From Planctomycetaceae bacterium (GTDB lineage Bacteria; Planctomycetota; Planctomycetia; Planctomycetales; Planctomycetaceae): a stretch of 15,082 nucleotides of DNA. Positions 7,635 to 14,837 of this stretch are shown here, one piece after another. The stretch covers positions 1-15,082 of the forward strand of contig JAGQQP010000039.1 in NCBI GenBank assembly GCA_020426085.1, read 5' to 3'. Every line of letters begins with the position of its first letter. Position 1 is the first letter of the stretch. The notes under the pieces were generated by a model. The model was not told where the DNA came from. It did no database searches and saw only the letters and a list, made by a program, of their open reading frames with translations. Both the position numbers and the translations under genes were made by a program.

Positions 7635-9041
7635 ATGTCCCTCACCCCATCATTACCACACGTACCACAAATGTCCCGGCGAGAAATGCTCTCTCGTTCC
7701 GGTATGGGAATGGGGATGCTGGCACTCGCGGAACTCACTGCACGGGAAAATGCTCAGGCTGCCGATAATGAAATCCCGGTCACACGACATCATCCTGCCC
7801 GCGCGAAACAGGTCGTGCATCTTTTCATGAATGGTGGCCCTTCACACGTTGACACATTTGACCCCAAGCCACTACTCACAAAATATCACGGCAAGCCTCT
7901 CCCCAATCCGAACCTGCCTACAGAACGAAAAACAGCCGGGGCACTGGGTTCCCCCTTCCAGTTCAAAAAGTATGGTGAGTCCGGCATCGAAGTCAGTGAG
8001 CTGTTTGAAAAAACAGCAGCCCACGTTGATGACATGTGCATCATTCGTTCCATGCATTCTGACATTCCCAACCATGAACCTTCACTGCTGCTGATGAACT
8101 GTGGAGACAATGCTCTGCCCCGCCCCAGTTTTGGTTCCTGGGTGAATTACGGACTTGGTTCACTCAATGAGAATCTGCCCGGCTTTGTTGTTCTCTGCCC
8201 GAACGGCTTTCCCGTCGTCGGCCCAAAAAACTGGCGTTCCGCGTTTCTACCCGGCGCGTTCCAGGGAACACATCTCGACACCAAAGAAACGTCTGTTACC
8301 CGGCTGATTGAAAATATCAATAATCCCCAGACACCCAAACGACAACGCCACCAGTTAGATCTGCTGCAGAAAATCAATCATCGCCACCTGGAACAGCGCG
8401 GACACGATTCACTGCTGGAAGCGCGCATTCAATCGTTTGAGCTGGCCTATCGCATGCAGTTTGAAGCATCGGATGTACTCGATCTTTCCAAAGAACCAAA
8501 GCACATCCAGGAAATGTACGGTGACGGATTACAGGGACGACAGCTGCTCATGACGCGTCGCCTTCTGGAAAAAGGAGTCCGTTTCATTCAGGTCTGGCAT
8601 AGTGGCGGACAGGAGTGGGACAACCATAGTGGCATCGAAAAAAGTTTAAGGCGTCTGTGTGGTCAGTGGGACCAACCCATCGCCGCCTTTCTGACTGACC
8701 TGAAACAGCGTGGCATGCTCGATTCCACACTCCTGCTCTGGGGAGGCGAATTTGGCAGAACCCCGGTGGCCGAACTTCCCTCCATGAGTGGTCGCGACCA
8801 CAATCACTACGGTTTCAGTATGTGGATGGCTGGTGGCGGCGTCAAAGGGGGATACGTCCACGGTGCCACCGATGAAACCGGTTTCGCTGCATCAGAAAAT
8901 AAAGTTCACGTACACGACCTGCACGCTACCATGCTGCATTTACTGGGCATCGATCACGAACGACTCACCTACCGCTACGCCGGTCGAGATTTCCGTTTGA
9001 CCGATGTTCACGGTCGCGTCGTCAAAGACATGCTTTCATAA
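7635..9041 (+). CDS. DUF1501 protein, Tat-exported, alkaline phosphatase/sulfatase-like fold
   Basis: The 468-residue product starts with a twin-arginine signal (SRREML at 14-19, then a Gly/Met/Ala/Leu-rich core and a probable cleavage site after AQA near residue 42). Tat export suggests it folds, perhaps with a cofactor, before crossing the membrane. Family motifs include HLFMNGGPSHVDTFDPK (62-78), WGGEFGRTP (about 368-376) and DHNHYGFSMWMAGGGVKGG (about 388-406), matching the DUF1501 family, which is related to sulfatases and alkaline phosphatases. No classical sulfatase Cys/Ser-x-Pro-x-Arg nucleophile motif is visible, so sulfatase activity should not be assumed. AGGA lies seven bases before the ATG. 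The 17-bp gap to the PSD1 gene and the family's habitual pairing indicate the two act together outside the cytoplasm. Confidence 0.92.
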   Translation: MSLTPSLPHVPQMSRREMLSRSGMGMGMLALAELTARENAQAADNEIPVTRHHPARAKQVVHLFMNGGPSHVDTFDPKPLLTKYHGKPLPNPNLPTERKTAGALGSPFQFKKYGESGIEVSELFEKTAAHVDDMCIIRSMHSDIPNHEPSLLLMNCGDNALPRPSFGSWVNYGLGSLNENLPGFVVLCPNGFPVVGPKNWRSAFLPGAFQGTHLDTKETSVTRLIENINNPQTPKRQRHQLDLLQKINHRHLEQRGHDSLLEARIQSFELAYRMQFEASDVLDLSKEPKHIQEMYGDGLQGRQLLMTRRLLEKGVRFIQVWHSGGQEWDNHSGIEKSLRRLCGQWDQPIAAFLTDLKQRGMLDSTLLLWGGEFGRTPVAELPSMSGRDHNHYGFSMWMAGGGVKGGYVHGATDETGFAASENKVHVHDLHATMLHLLGIDHERLTYRYAGRDFRLTDVHGRVVKDMLS

Positions 9042-9084
9042 CTCACTTTTCCCTCATTCTTTTCAGCCAAGGCTTTCAACTTCG

Positions 9085-10203
9085 ATGAAAATTGAACAAA
9101 TCACTTGCCAGATTTTGCGTTCCGGTTCTGTCACCAACAAAACAGCCAGCTGTCAGGATTCCGTGCTGGTCCGTATTAAAACTGATACTGGGCTCGAAGG
9201 CATTGGTGAAGCCGACTCTTCGCCGGAAGTCGTCAAAGCAATCATTGATGCTCCCTACAGTCATAATGTGGCCTGCGGATTACGCGAACTGCTGATTGGA
9301 GAAAACCCGCTCGAAACAGAACGACTCTGGCAGAAAATGTATCGTCACACCATGTACTTTGGCAGAACCGGCGTCACGATCACAGCCATGGCCGCCATTG
9401 ACATGGCACTCTGGGATCTGAAAGGCAAGCATTTCAATGAACCCATTCATCGCCTGCTGGGAGGCCAATACCACACAGAATTCCAGGCGTATGCTTCGAT
9501 TCTGTTTGGAAAAGATGGACAGGAAACCTGCGACATCGGTCAGCGCTGGATTGAAAATGGTTACACCGCGGTCAAGTTCGGCTGGGAACCAATGGGACAG
9601 TCGGAAGCACTCGATATCGAACTGGTCGCAGGAGCCCGTGAAGGGATGGGCGATGGGATTCTGTTAATCGACGCCGGCTGTGTCTGGGATGCCCGCACCG
9701 CACTGCAGCGGGCACACGCTTTTTCCGAATATAATATCGGCTGGCTGGAAGAACCTCTCTTCCCTCACGATGTTTCCGGTTATGCCTGGCTGAAAGATCG
9801 CTCTCCCGTCCCCATCGCTGCCGGTGAAGAAGAGTGCGGACGCGAATCGTTTCGCCCCTACTTCGAACAACGGGCCCTCGACGTCTATCAGATTGACCTG
9901 GCGAGAAACGGTTTTACCGAAGCAGGTTATCTGAAACAACGGGTTGCAGAAATCGGTGCCCGTCCCTGCAATCACTGTTACACCAGTCCGATTACAGTCG
10001 CTGCGAGCCTGCACTGGCTGGCCACCTGTAAAGATGCCTTTATCTTCGAAGACTGCGTAGAAGACGAACCACTGCGGCACGAATTGACTCTCGAAAAAGT
10101 CCAGGCCGAAAATGGAATCATTCAGGTCCCCAACCGTCCCGGTCTAGGCATCACACTCAATGAAGATTTCGTCGCTGCTCATATTGTTGCTGAATCGAAG
10201 TAG
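9085..10203 (+). CDS. Enolase-superfamily enzyme, mandelate racemase subgroup (probable acid-sugar dehydratase or epimerase)
   Basis: The start is placed at ATG 9085 (MKIEQITCQILRSG); in-frame codons before it overlap the DUF1501 gene and add no family sequence. The product has 372 residues: an alpha+beta capping domain (about 1-130) and a modified TIM barrel. Residue positions track mandelate racemase closely. Lys164 sits in VKFGW; metal ligands are Asp196 (LIDAG), Glu222 (WLEEPL) and Glu248 (AAGEEE); the Asp271/His297 dyad is in QIDLARNG and CNHCYTS; a late Glu322 follows. The second Lys of the usual KxK pair is Gly166 here. The Asp-His dyad with altered KxK fits Mg2+-dependent acid-sugar dehydratases such as those for rhamnonate, gluconate or tartrate, but the substrate is not readable. 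It is probably cytoplasmic, acting on the acid imported by the neighbouring symporter. Confidence 0.88.
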   Translation: MKIEQITCQILRSGSVTNKTASCQDSVLVRIKTDTGLEGIGEADSSPEVVKAIIDAPYSHNVACGLRELLIGENPLETERLWQKMYRHTMYFGRTGVTITAMAAIDMALWDLKGKHFNEPIHRLLGGQYHTEFQAYASILFGKDGQETCDIGQRWIENGYTAVKFGWEPMGQSEALDIELVAGAREGMGDGILLIDAGCVWDARTALQRAHAFSEYNIGWLEEPLFPHDVSGYAWLKDRSPVPIAAGEEECGRESFRPYFEQRALDVYQIDLARNGFTEAGYLKQRVAEIGARPCNHCYTSPITVAASLHWLATCKDAFIFEDCVEDEPLRHELTLEKVQAENGIIQVPNRPGLGITLNEDFVAAHIVAESK

Positions 10204-10237
10204 AATCATCGCTCCCCTCAACTCAAGAAGAAACAAC

Positions 10238-11272
10238 ATGACACAATCACCCATCAGTACCAGAATCGACTTCGAAAAGCCCGGCATTCAGTGGGGAACA
10301 CTCAACATCCCCTTTTCCTATAATTTGAGTGGCTGGGCACAGCTGCAAATTCCCATCTCGACGATGGCAAACGGAGAAGGACCGACGGTTCTGCTCATGG
10401 CGGGAAATCATGGCGACGAATATCCAGGACAGATTGCCATCATGAAACTGATGAAAACTCTGAACCTGGAAGAAATCTCCGGACGCATTATCTTCATCCC
10501 CGCGATCAACATTCCCGCTGCCAAAGCGGCGACCAGACTCTCACCCCTGGATGGCAAAAACCTGAATCGCTGTTTTCCCGGCAATGCCGACGGGACTGCG
10601 ACAGACATCATGGCACATTACCTGACACACGTTATCTTTCCCAAAGTCGATGTAGTGATCGACCTGCATACCGGTGGTCGCGGCGTCTATTTTTATCCTT
10701 GTGCTCATATGCATCTGGTCGAAAATCGTGAACAGCGACGTCGTATGGCTGCTGCGACCGAAGCTTATAATACCGATTTTTGCTTCCTGTATGCCGACAT
10801 TGCTGGAAAAGGATTGCTCCCCGTCGAAGCAGAAAACATGGGTAAAACCGTTGTGACGACAGAAATGGGAGGGGGCGAAGTCACCAATGCCGCCGTTCAT
10901 CGTCTGTGTCAATCTGGACTGGAAAACGTGCTGATCCACCTGAAGGTTCTTGCTGGTGAAGAGACCTCACGCACCGATCTGGGTTTACCACCGACGCGCT
11001 GGATTCAGGCACTTGATGCCGAAGATTATATTTTCGCCCCGGAATCAGGCATTTTCGAAAGCTTTGTCGATGTCGGTGCAGATGTCTCGGCAGACCAGCC
11101 TTTAGGCGCGATTCATTTTCTGGAACGTCCTGATCGTGACCCAACCATCATCCACGCCCCCTCAAACGGAATCGCCATCGCGCACCGCGGCCCCACGCTG
11201 ACCAGCCAAGGCGACATCCTGTTCTGTCTCGCCCATGATGTGGAAGCGGATGTCCTGAAAACGTTTGCATAA
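10238..11272 (+). CDS. Zinc deacylase of the succinylglutamate desuccinylase/aspartoacylase family, DoeB-like
   Basis: The start at ATG 10238 (MTQSPISTRIDFEKPG) is preceded by AAGAAG, and gives 344 residues, the usual family length. The zinc site is visible: His58 and Glu61 in GNHGDE, and His144 in DLHTGG. Substrate residues appear in NLNRCFPG (108-115), and Glu209 in TTEMGGGE is the expected catalytic base. The N-terminal region and motif order resemble DoeB, the N-acetyl-diaminobutyrate deacetylase of ectoine breakdown, more than the short aspartoacylases. No ectoine genes (doeA, doeC, doeD) are nearby, so I give no gene symbol. It probably removes an acyl group from an amide-linked acid in the cytoplasm. 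The gaps to the enolase gene (34 bp) and symporter gene (29 bp) fit co-transcription. Confidence 0.87.
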   Translation: MTQSPISTRIDFEKPGIQWGTLNIPFSYNLSGWAQLQIPISTMANGEGPTVLLMAGNHGDEYPGQIAIMKLMKTLNLEEISGRIIFIPAINIPAAKAATRLSPLDGKNLNRCFPGNADGTATDIMAHYLTHVIFPKVDVVIDLHTGGRGVYFYPCAHMHLVENREQRRRMAAATEAYNTDFCFLYADIAGKGLLPVEAENMGKTVVTTEMGGGEVTNAAVHRLCQSGLENVLIHLKVLAGEETSRTDLGLPPTRWIQALDAEDYIFAPESGIFESFVDVGADVSADQPLGAIHFLERPDRDPTIIHAPSNGIAIAHRGPTLTSQGDILFCLAHDVEADVLKTFA

Positions 11273-11301
11273 CGAATGTTCTCCAGACGAGAGAAAAAAT
11301 C

Positions 11302-12975
11302 ATGAGTTGGCTGGACTGGATCATCGTGTTTGTGCTGAATGGGTCGGTAATCGTCTTCGGTTTTTACCTGGCGCGCAGTACCCACTCCAGCAGCGACTGG
11401 TTCCTGGGAAGCCGCTCACTACCCTGGTGGGGACTGGGACTCTCGATCTTCGCCACCAGTGTCGATAATGCCGACGCCGTCTCCCTCACCGGTTACGCTT
11501 ACAACAACGGCATGCATATCATCACGGCATTCACACTCGCCAGTGTCTGCGGCGCTGTACTGGCATCCTTTGTAGTGGTCCCAGTACTCTACAAAGGCGG
11601 TTTTTACACGAACGCCGAATACCTGGAAACCCGCTTTGGAAAATCGATCCGTACCATCAGTGCGCTGATTCAGATTCAATACCGTACCAGCATGCTCGGC
11701 CTGATGATCTGGTCCATCTACCTGATGCTGCAGGGCATTCTGGATTTCTCACCGGTACAGTGCTGGGCACTGATAGTACTACTCGTCATTTTTACCGCCG
11801 CCTATACGACCTGGGGAGGCCTGACGTCTGTCGTCTGGACCGACGCCCTGCAGAGTCTGATCATGATTGCCGGCGGCATAGCTATTTTCAGTGCGGTCTG
11901 GTCCGCCAGTGGAGGCTGGTCAGAGACGGTTCAGAAACTTTCAGAATCAACCGATGGCAAAGGACAACCACTGATTAACTGGCTGCACATCGGACAGTTT
12001 CAGGACAGCCAGTCAACTTCACCCTATCTGATCGTGATGGGCTGGTCAATTATTGGCCTGGGATACTACACCGTCAATCACACACAAACCATGCGACTGA
12101 TGGGCGCCCGTTCTTTATGGGACATGAAGATGGCAACACTCTTCGGCTGCCTGCTGATCATGCCCATCATGATTGGCACAACTCTGATGGGCGTAATGGG
12201 ACGCGTGCTGGTACCTGAATTCACAGCCCACTCTGCACCAGACCAGTTATTCCCCTATTATGCCAATCAGTTTCTGGCTCCTGGTTTCAAAGGACTGGTG
12301 GTCGCCGGCATCCTCTCCGCCGCTATCAGTACTTTTGACTCGATCGGCTCTGCGTTGTCCGCATTATTCACGCGCGATATCTATGCCTGCTGGATCTGTA
12401 AGAATGAAACCGAAAAACATTACCTTAATGTGACTCGCTGGGCGACTGTTGGTATCCTGCTGATCGGGTTTCTGTATATCCCCTTCATTGTCCGCTATGA
12501 CAATATGATCCAGGCATTTCGCACGCTGATTCCGATTTTTGTCACACCGCTGTTTACCATCTATCTACTCGGGGTTCTTTCGCGCGTCCCTCGCCAGAGT
12601 GGTCTGGTGGGACTGATCGCCGGCTCATCGTTCGGATTGCTCGGTTTCATTGACCGCGAAGTGTTCGATATCGGTTGGCTCAGTCCTTTACTCACCGAAA
12701 GATGGTATGCCTTCCCCTGCTCCATGCTGGTCACTGCTCTGGCTATGTTTTTAGCTGCATTGAAATGGGGCTGGCTGGAAAAAGAGAATTCGCTGGTACT
12801 GAACCAGGATGACGTGACTAAGGAACATAACTGGCTCACGGAAAGCCGGGAAGAACTGCTGGATATCAAAATCAGTCCGTTTAATAAGTCGATTCCACAA
12901 TACTTGAATCCGAACTGGTATGCACTGGTCTTGATCGCGATCTCCTTTTGGATCATCTTCGGACTCTTCTGGTAA
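11302..12975 (+). CDS. Sodium:solute symporter (SSS family)
   Basis: The 557-residue protein is strongly hydrophobic along its length, with about 13-14 apparent membrane segments. Family features include DWFLGSRSLPWWGLGLSIFA (32-51) in the first helices, TTWGGLTSVVWTDALQSLIM (169-188), which matches the SSS signature region, and AGILSAAISTFDS (335-347). The Ser/Thr pair there (Ser343, Thr344) corresponds to the conserved sodium site. It should move a solute into the cytoplasm with Na+. The position between a deacylase and an exported hydrolase suggests it carries the pathway substrate, probably an organic or sugar acid or an acyl amino acid (inference). The tail after about residue 490 has a charged stretch and a final helix. 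GAGAG lies upstream of the ATG. Confidence 0.92.
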   Translation: MSWLDWIIVFVLNGSVIVFGFYLARSTHSSSDWFLGSRSLPWWGLGLSIFATSVDNADAVSLTGYAYNNGMHIITAFTLASVCGAVLASFVVVPVLYKGGFYTNAEYLETRFGKSIRTISALIQIQYRTSMLGLMIWSIYLMLQGILDFSPVQCWALIVLLVIFTAAYTTWGGLTSVVWTDALQSLIMIAGGIAIFSAVWSASGGWSETVQKLSESTDGKGQPLINWLHIGQFQDSQSTSPYLIVMGWSIIGLGYYTVNHTQTMRLMGARSLWDMKMATLFGCLLIMPIMIGTTLMGVMGRVLVPEFTAHSAPDQLFPYYANQFLAPGFKGLVVAGILSAAISTFDSIGSALSALFTRDIYACWICKNETEKHYLNVTRWATVGILLIGFLYIPFIVRYDNMIQAFRTLIPIFVTPLFTIYLLGVLSRVPRQSGLVGLIAGSSFGLLGFIDREVFDIGWLSPLLTERWYAFPCSMLVTALAMFLAALKWGWLEKENSLVLNQDDVTKEHNWLTESREELLDIKISPFNKSIPQYLNPNWYALVLIAISFWIIFGLFW

Positions 12976-13000
12976 TCATACTCCTGACAGACAGGTCATC

Positions 13001-13834
13001 ATGAATCATCTACAAATCAGTTTATTATTAGCAATCATCTTTTGTAATGCACCGACCTCAGTAGTCGCAGCAGATCCCGAACCAAAACTGTCTATTCCTG
13101 AAGATATCACATTCACAGCCCGCTGTGATCAGAGCCAGCAACGTTATGTCCTGATGCTGCCGGAAATGTTTAATGCGCAGAAGTCACACACTCTCTTAAT
13201 CGCATTGCACGGCCATGGATCAGATCGCTGGCAGTTTGTGAAAGAAACGAGAGGAGAATGTAAAGCCGCTCGCGACTTTGCAGCGAAGCATCAAATGTTA
13301 TATGTCTCCCCCGATTATCGTGCCCGTACATCCTGGATGGGTCCCAAAGCAGAGGCAGACCTCGTTCAGATCATCGCTGATCTCAAAAAACAATATCAGA
13401 TCGATCAGGTCTACCTGTGTGGCGGCTCCATGGGAGGTTCTTCCAGTCTGACCTTTGCGGCGCTGCACCCCGATCTCATTGATGGCGTCGCTGCAATGAA
13501 TCCCACAGCCAATCATCTGGAGTATGACAAATTCCAACCCGCTATCCAGGCATCCTTCGGAGGGACAAAACAGGATATACCTGCAGAGTACAAAAAGCGG
13601 AGTGCCGAATACTGGCCGGAAAAATTCACCATGCCTGTCAGTATTTCCGTTGGCGGACAGGACCAACTGGTCCCTCCTGACAGTGCACGTCGCCTCGCTC
13701 AGATTCTCAAACAGCTCGACAAGCCGGTATTGCTGATTGATCGTCCCCAGCAGGGGCATTCGACATCCTATGAAGACAGCTATTCCCTACTGGAATTCAT
13801 GAAGGAAAAATCAGTCCTACAGAAACAGCGCTGA
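13001..13834 (+). CDS. Exported alpha/beta hydrolase (esterase/PHB depolymerase-like)
   Basis: A signal peptide (MNHLQISLLLAIIFC to about residue 24, ending VVAA) starts the 277-residue product. The mature part is an alpha/beta hydrolase: LLIALHGHGSDRW (65-77) carries the oxyanion region, Ser143 in GGSMGG is the nucleophile, Asp221 in GGQDQLVPP is the acid and His253 in QQGHSTS is the base, all in the right order. Such proteins cleave esters (carboxylesterase or feruloyl-esterase/PHB-depolymerase type). Here it probably releases a small acid outside the cytoplasm for the symporter, encoded 25 bp upstream. It is the last gene of the operon and converges with the PEGA lipoprotein gene, 6 bp away. 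Exact substrate unknown. Confidence 0.88.
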   Translation: MNHLQISLLLAIIFCNAPTSVVAADPEPKLSIPEDITFTARCDQSQQRYVLMLPEMFNAQKSHTLLIALHGHGSDRWQFVKETRGECKAARDFAAKHQMLYVSPDYRARTSWMGPKAEADLVQIIADLKKQYQIDQVYLCGGSMGGSSSLTFAALHPDLIDGVAAMNPTANHLEYDKFQPAIQASFGGTKQDIPAEYKKRSAEYWPEKFTMPVSISVGGQDQLVPPDSARRLAQILKQLDKPVLLIDRPQQGHSTSYEDSYSLLEFMKEKSVLQKQR

Positions 13835-13840
13835 ACCTCG

Positions 13841-14302
13841 TCATTGTCCAATCTGGGTTTCGCTGCGTAACATATTCCCCCGGTTCAGCAATTCTTCCGT
13901 TGGCACAACAACTTTGGGCTGTAGCTGATAGGTGAACTCGTGCCGGTTGGTCACTTCGAAAGGCAGCAGATTGTCAGACACCGCATCCAGAGGGAAGACC
14001 TGATACCAGGGAGTTTTCACTTTCTGCATTACGGTCTGCGTTTCATAGCCATCTTTGGTCAAAGTGATTTCCCGTGTCGCGTAGTAGGTGAAATCGACTG
14101 AAACCGGCGTATACCCGATTTCATCTCCATCCACTTTCACCAGTGCCCCGGCGGGGATCGAACGGATCGTCATTCTCCGATGCACACACCCCGATTGGGT
14201 GATCGCCAACAGCACCAGCAGCGCAAGCAGATACGACCGCTTTGTATTCACGGTTGTCTCGCAGCGAATACCGGAAATCTCAGGCTGACTGGAATCGGAC
14301 AT
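13841..14302 (-). CDS. PEGA-domain lipoprotein
   Basis: From the upstream ATG the product has 153 residues. An in-frame GTG at 14251 gives 136 residues beginning with a compact lipoprotein signal (VNTKRSYLLALLVLLAITQ, then SGC), where the lipidated Cys would be residue 22; I think this start is at least as likely. The mature protein opens with MTIRSIPAGALVKVDGDEIG and continues TPVSVDFTYY...ITLTKDGYET, a PEGA domain, named for its conserved ProGluGlyAla-like core (here PAGA). PWYQVFPLD and NLLPFEV motifs follow, seen in the planctomycetal form of this family. It is probably anchored in the cell envelope; PEGA domains are thought to bind surface or cell-wall partners. It is transcribed convergently to the operon and is not obviously related to it. 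Confidence 0.88.
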   Translation of the reverse strand: MSDSSQPEISGIRCETTVNTKRSYLLALLVLLAITQSGCVHRRMTIRSIPAGALVKVDGDEIGYTPVSVDFTYYATREITLTKDGYETQTVMQKVKTPWYQVFPLDAVSDNLLPFEVTNRHEFTYQLQPKVVVPTEELLNRGNMLRSETQIGQ

Positions 14303-14622
14303 GAATGATTGGAATCAGAAGTAACATGAATGGCAAATAACGCGATTTCAGGTCGGGAAACCCGATAGAAGAGCGGGGATTCTACAGAGATGACGGTTTT
14401 ATGCCAAGACCTGTTTCTCCCTGACCAATTTTCCCCGCCCATCGTAAGTTACTTGAATATTATGACTTATAAACACACAACAATTAAGATCTCAAGTCGG
14501 AAAAACGACGAACCTTTTCACTGGATCTTGTTTCAATACCCAAAATCGATGGTGAAAACAGCAGATTTGCAGTATGCAGGAAATTATTTTGCAGACAAAA
14601 GCGGGTAAGTGTGCCCGTTATC

Positions 14623-14651
14623 TTGAATTTCTCGTCCGAGCGTGCGATAAA
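14623..14651 (+). promoter_or_regulatory. Possible promoter for tRNA-Pro
   Basis: TTGAAT (14623-14628) and GATAAA (14646-14651) are spaced by 17 bp, each matching four of six consensus bases. It lies about 60 bp before the tRNA 5' end, which would leave a short leader for processing. Tentative. Confidence 0.25.
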
Positions 14652-14675
14652 GTGCGAATCAACAGTAAGTTATAG

Positions 14676-14700
14676 AACTCTGAGCTACTCAACCAGAGTT
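14676..14700. repeat. Perfect 7-bp hairpin just upstream of the tRNA
   Basis: AACTCTG (14676-14682) pairs with CAGAGTT (14694-14700) around an 11-base loop, ending 10 bp before the tRNA. It could lie in the leader RNA and affect 5' processing, or be chance. Confidence 0.35.
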
Positions 14701-14710
14701 TCTCAACAAT

Positions 14711-14784
14711 CGGGACGTAGCGCAGCCTGGTAGCGCGCTACACTGGGGGTGTAGAGGTCGCAGGTTCAAATCCTGTCGTCCCGA
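14711..14784 (+). tRNA. tRNA-Pro (anticodon GGG)
   Basis: A full cloverleaf can be folded by eye. The acceptor stem is CGGGACG (14711-14717) with CGTCCCG (14777-14783). The D stem is GCGC/GCGC, and the anticodon stem CTACA/TGTAG encloses the loop CTGGGGG, with anticodon GGG at 14745-14747. The T arm is GCAGG, TTCAAAT, CCTGT. The discriminator is A14784. CCA is not encoded. The D loop has the conserved GG and the variable loop is the short class I type. The anticodon reads CCC/CCU proline codons. Confidence 0.96.
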
Positions 14785-14798
14785 CTCTTTTTTCAACC

Positions 14799-14834
14799 AA
14801 GCCCACTGTCGTTTCTGGCAGTGGGCTTTCTGCT
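14799..14834 (+). terminator. Hairpin terminator after tRNA-Pro
   Basis: AAGCCCACTG (14799-14808) pairs perfectly with CAGTGGGCTT (14819-14828) around a 10-base loop. A short T-rich tail (TCTGCTT) follows. The 10-bp stem located 14 bp after the tRNA fits an intrinsic terminator, although the T-tract is imperfect. Confidence 0.7.
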
Positions 14835-14837
14835 TGG

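Larger units (their letters stand above)
14303..14710. other. AT-rich intergenic region before the tRNA
   Basis: No gene is supported in this stretch of about 400 bp. The only longer frame (14390-14608) is AT-rich, lacks a ribosome binding site and gives an unrecognised product. The region holds a possible tRNA promoter (14623-14651) and a small hairpin next to the tRNA (14676-14700). Confidence 0.5.

Noticed and set aside
9664..10080. Minus-strand 138-codon frame
   Set aside because: Antisense to the barrel domain of the enolase-superfamily gene, whose active-site residues are all accounted for on the plus strand.
13298..13759. Minus-strand 153-codon frame
   Set aside because: It lies wholly opposite the alpha/beta hydrolase, whose catalytic triad shows that the plus strand is coding.
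14390..14608. Plus-strand 72-codon frame before the tRNA
   Set aside because: AT-rich, no ribosome binding site, product unrecognised and without domain-like composition.
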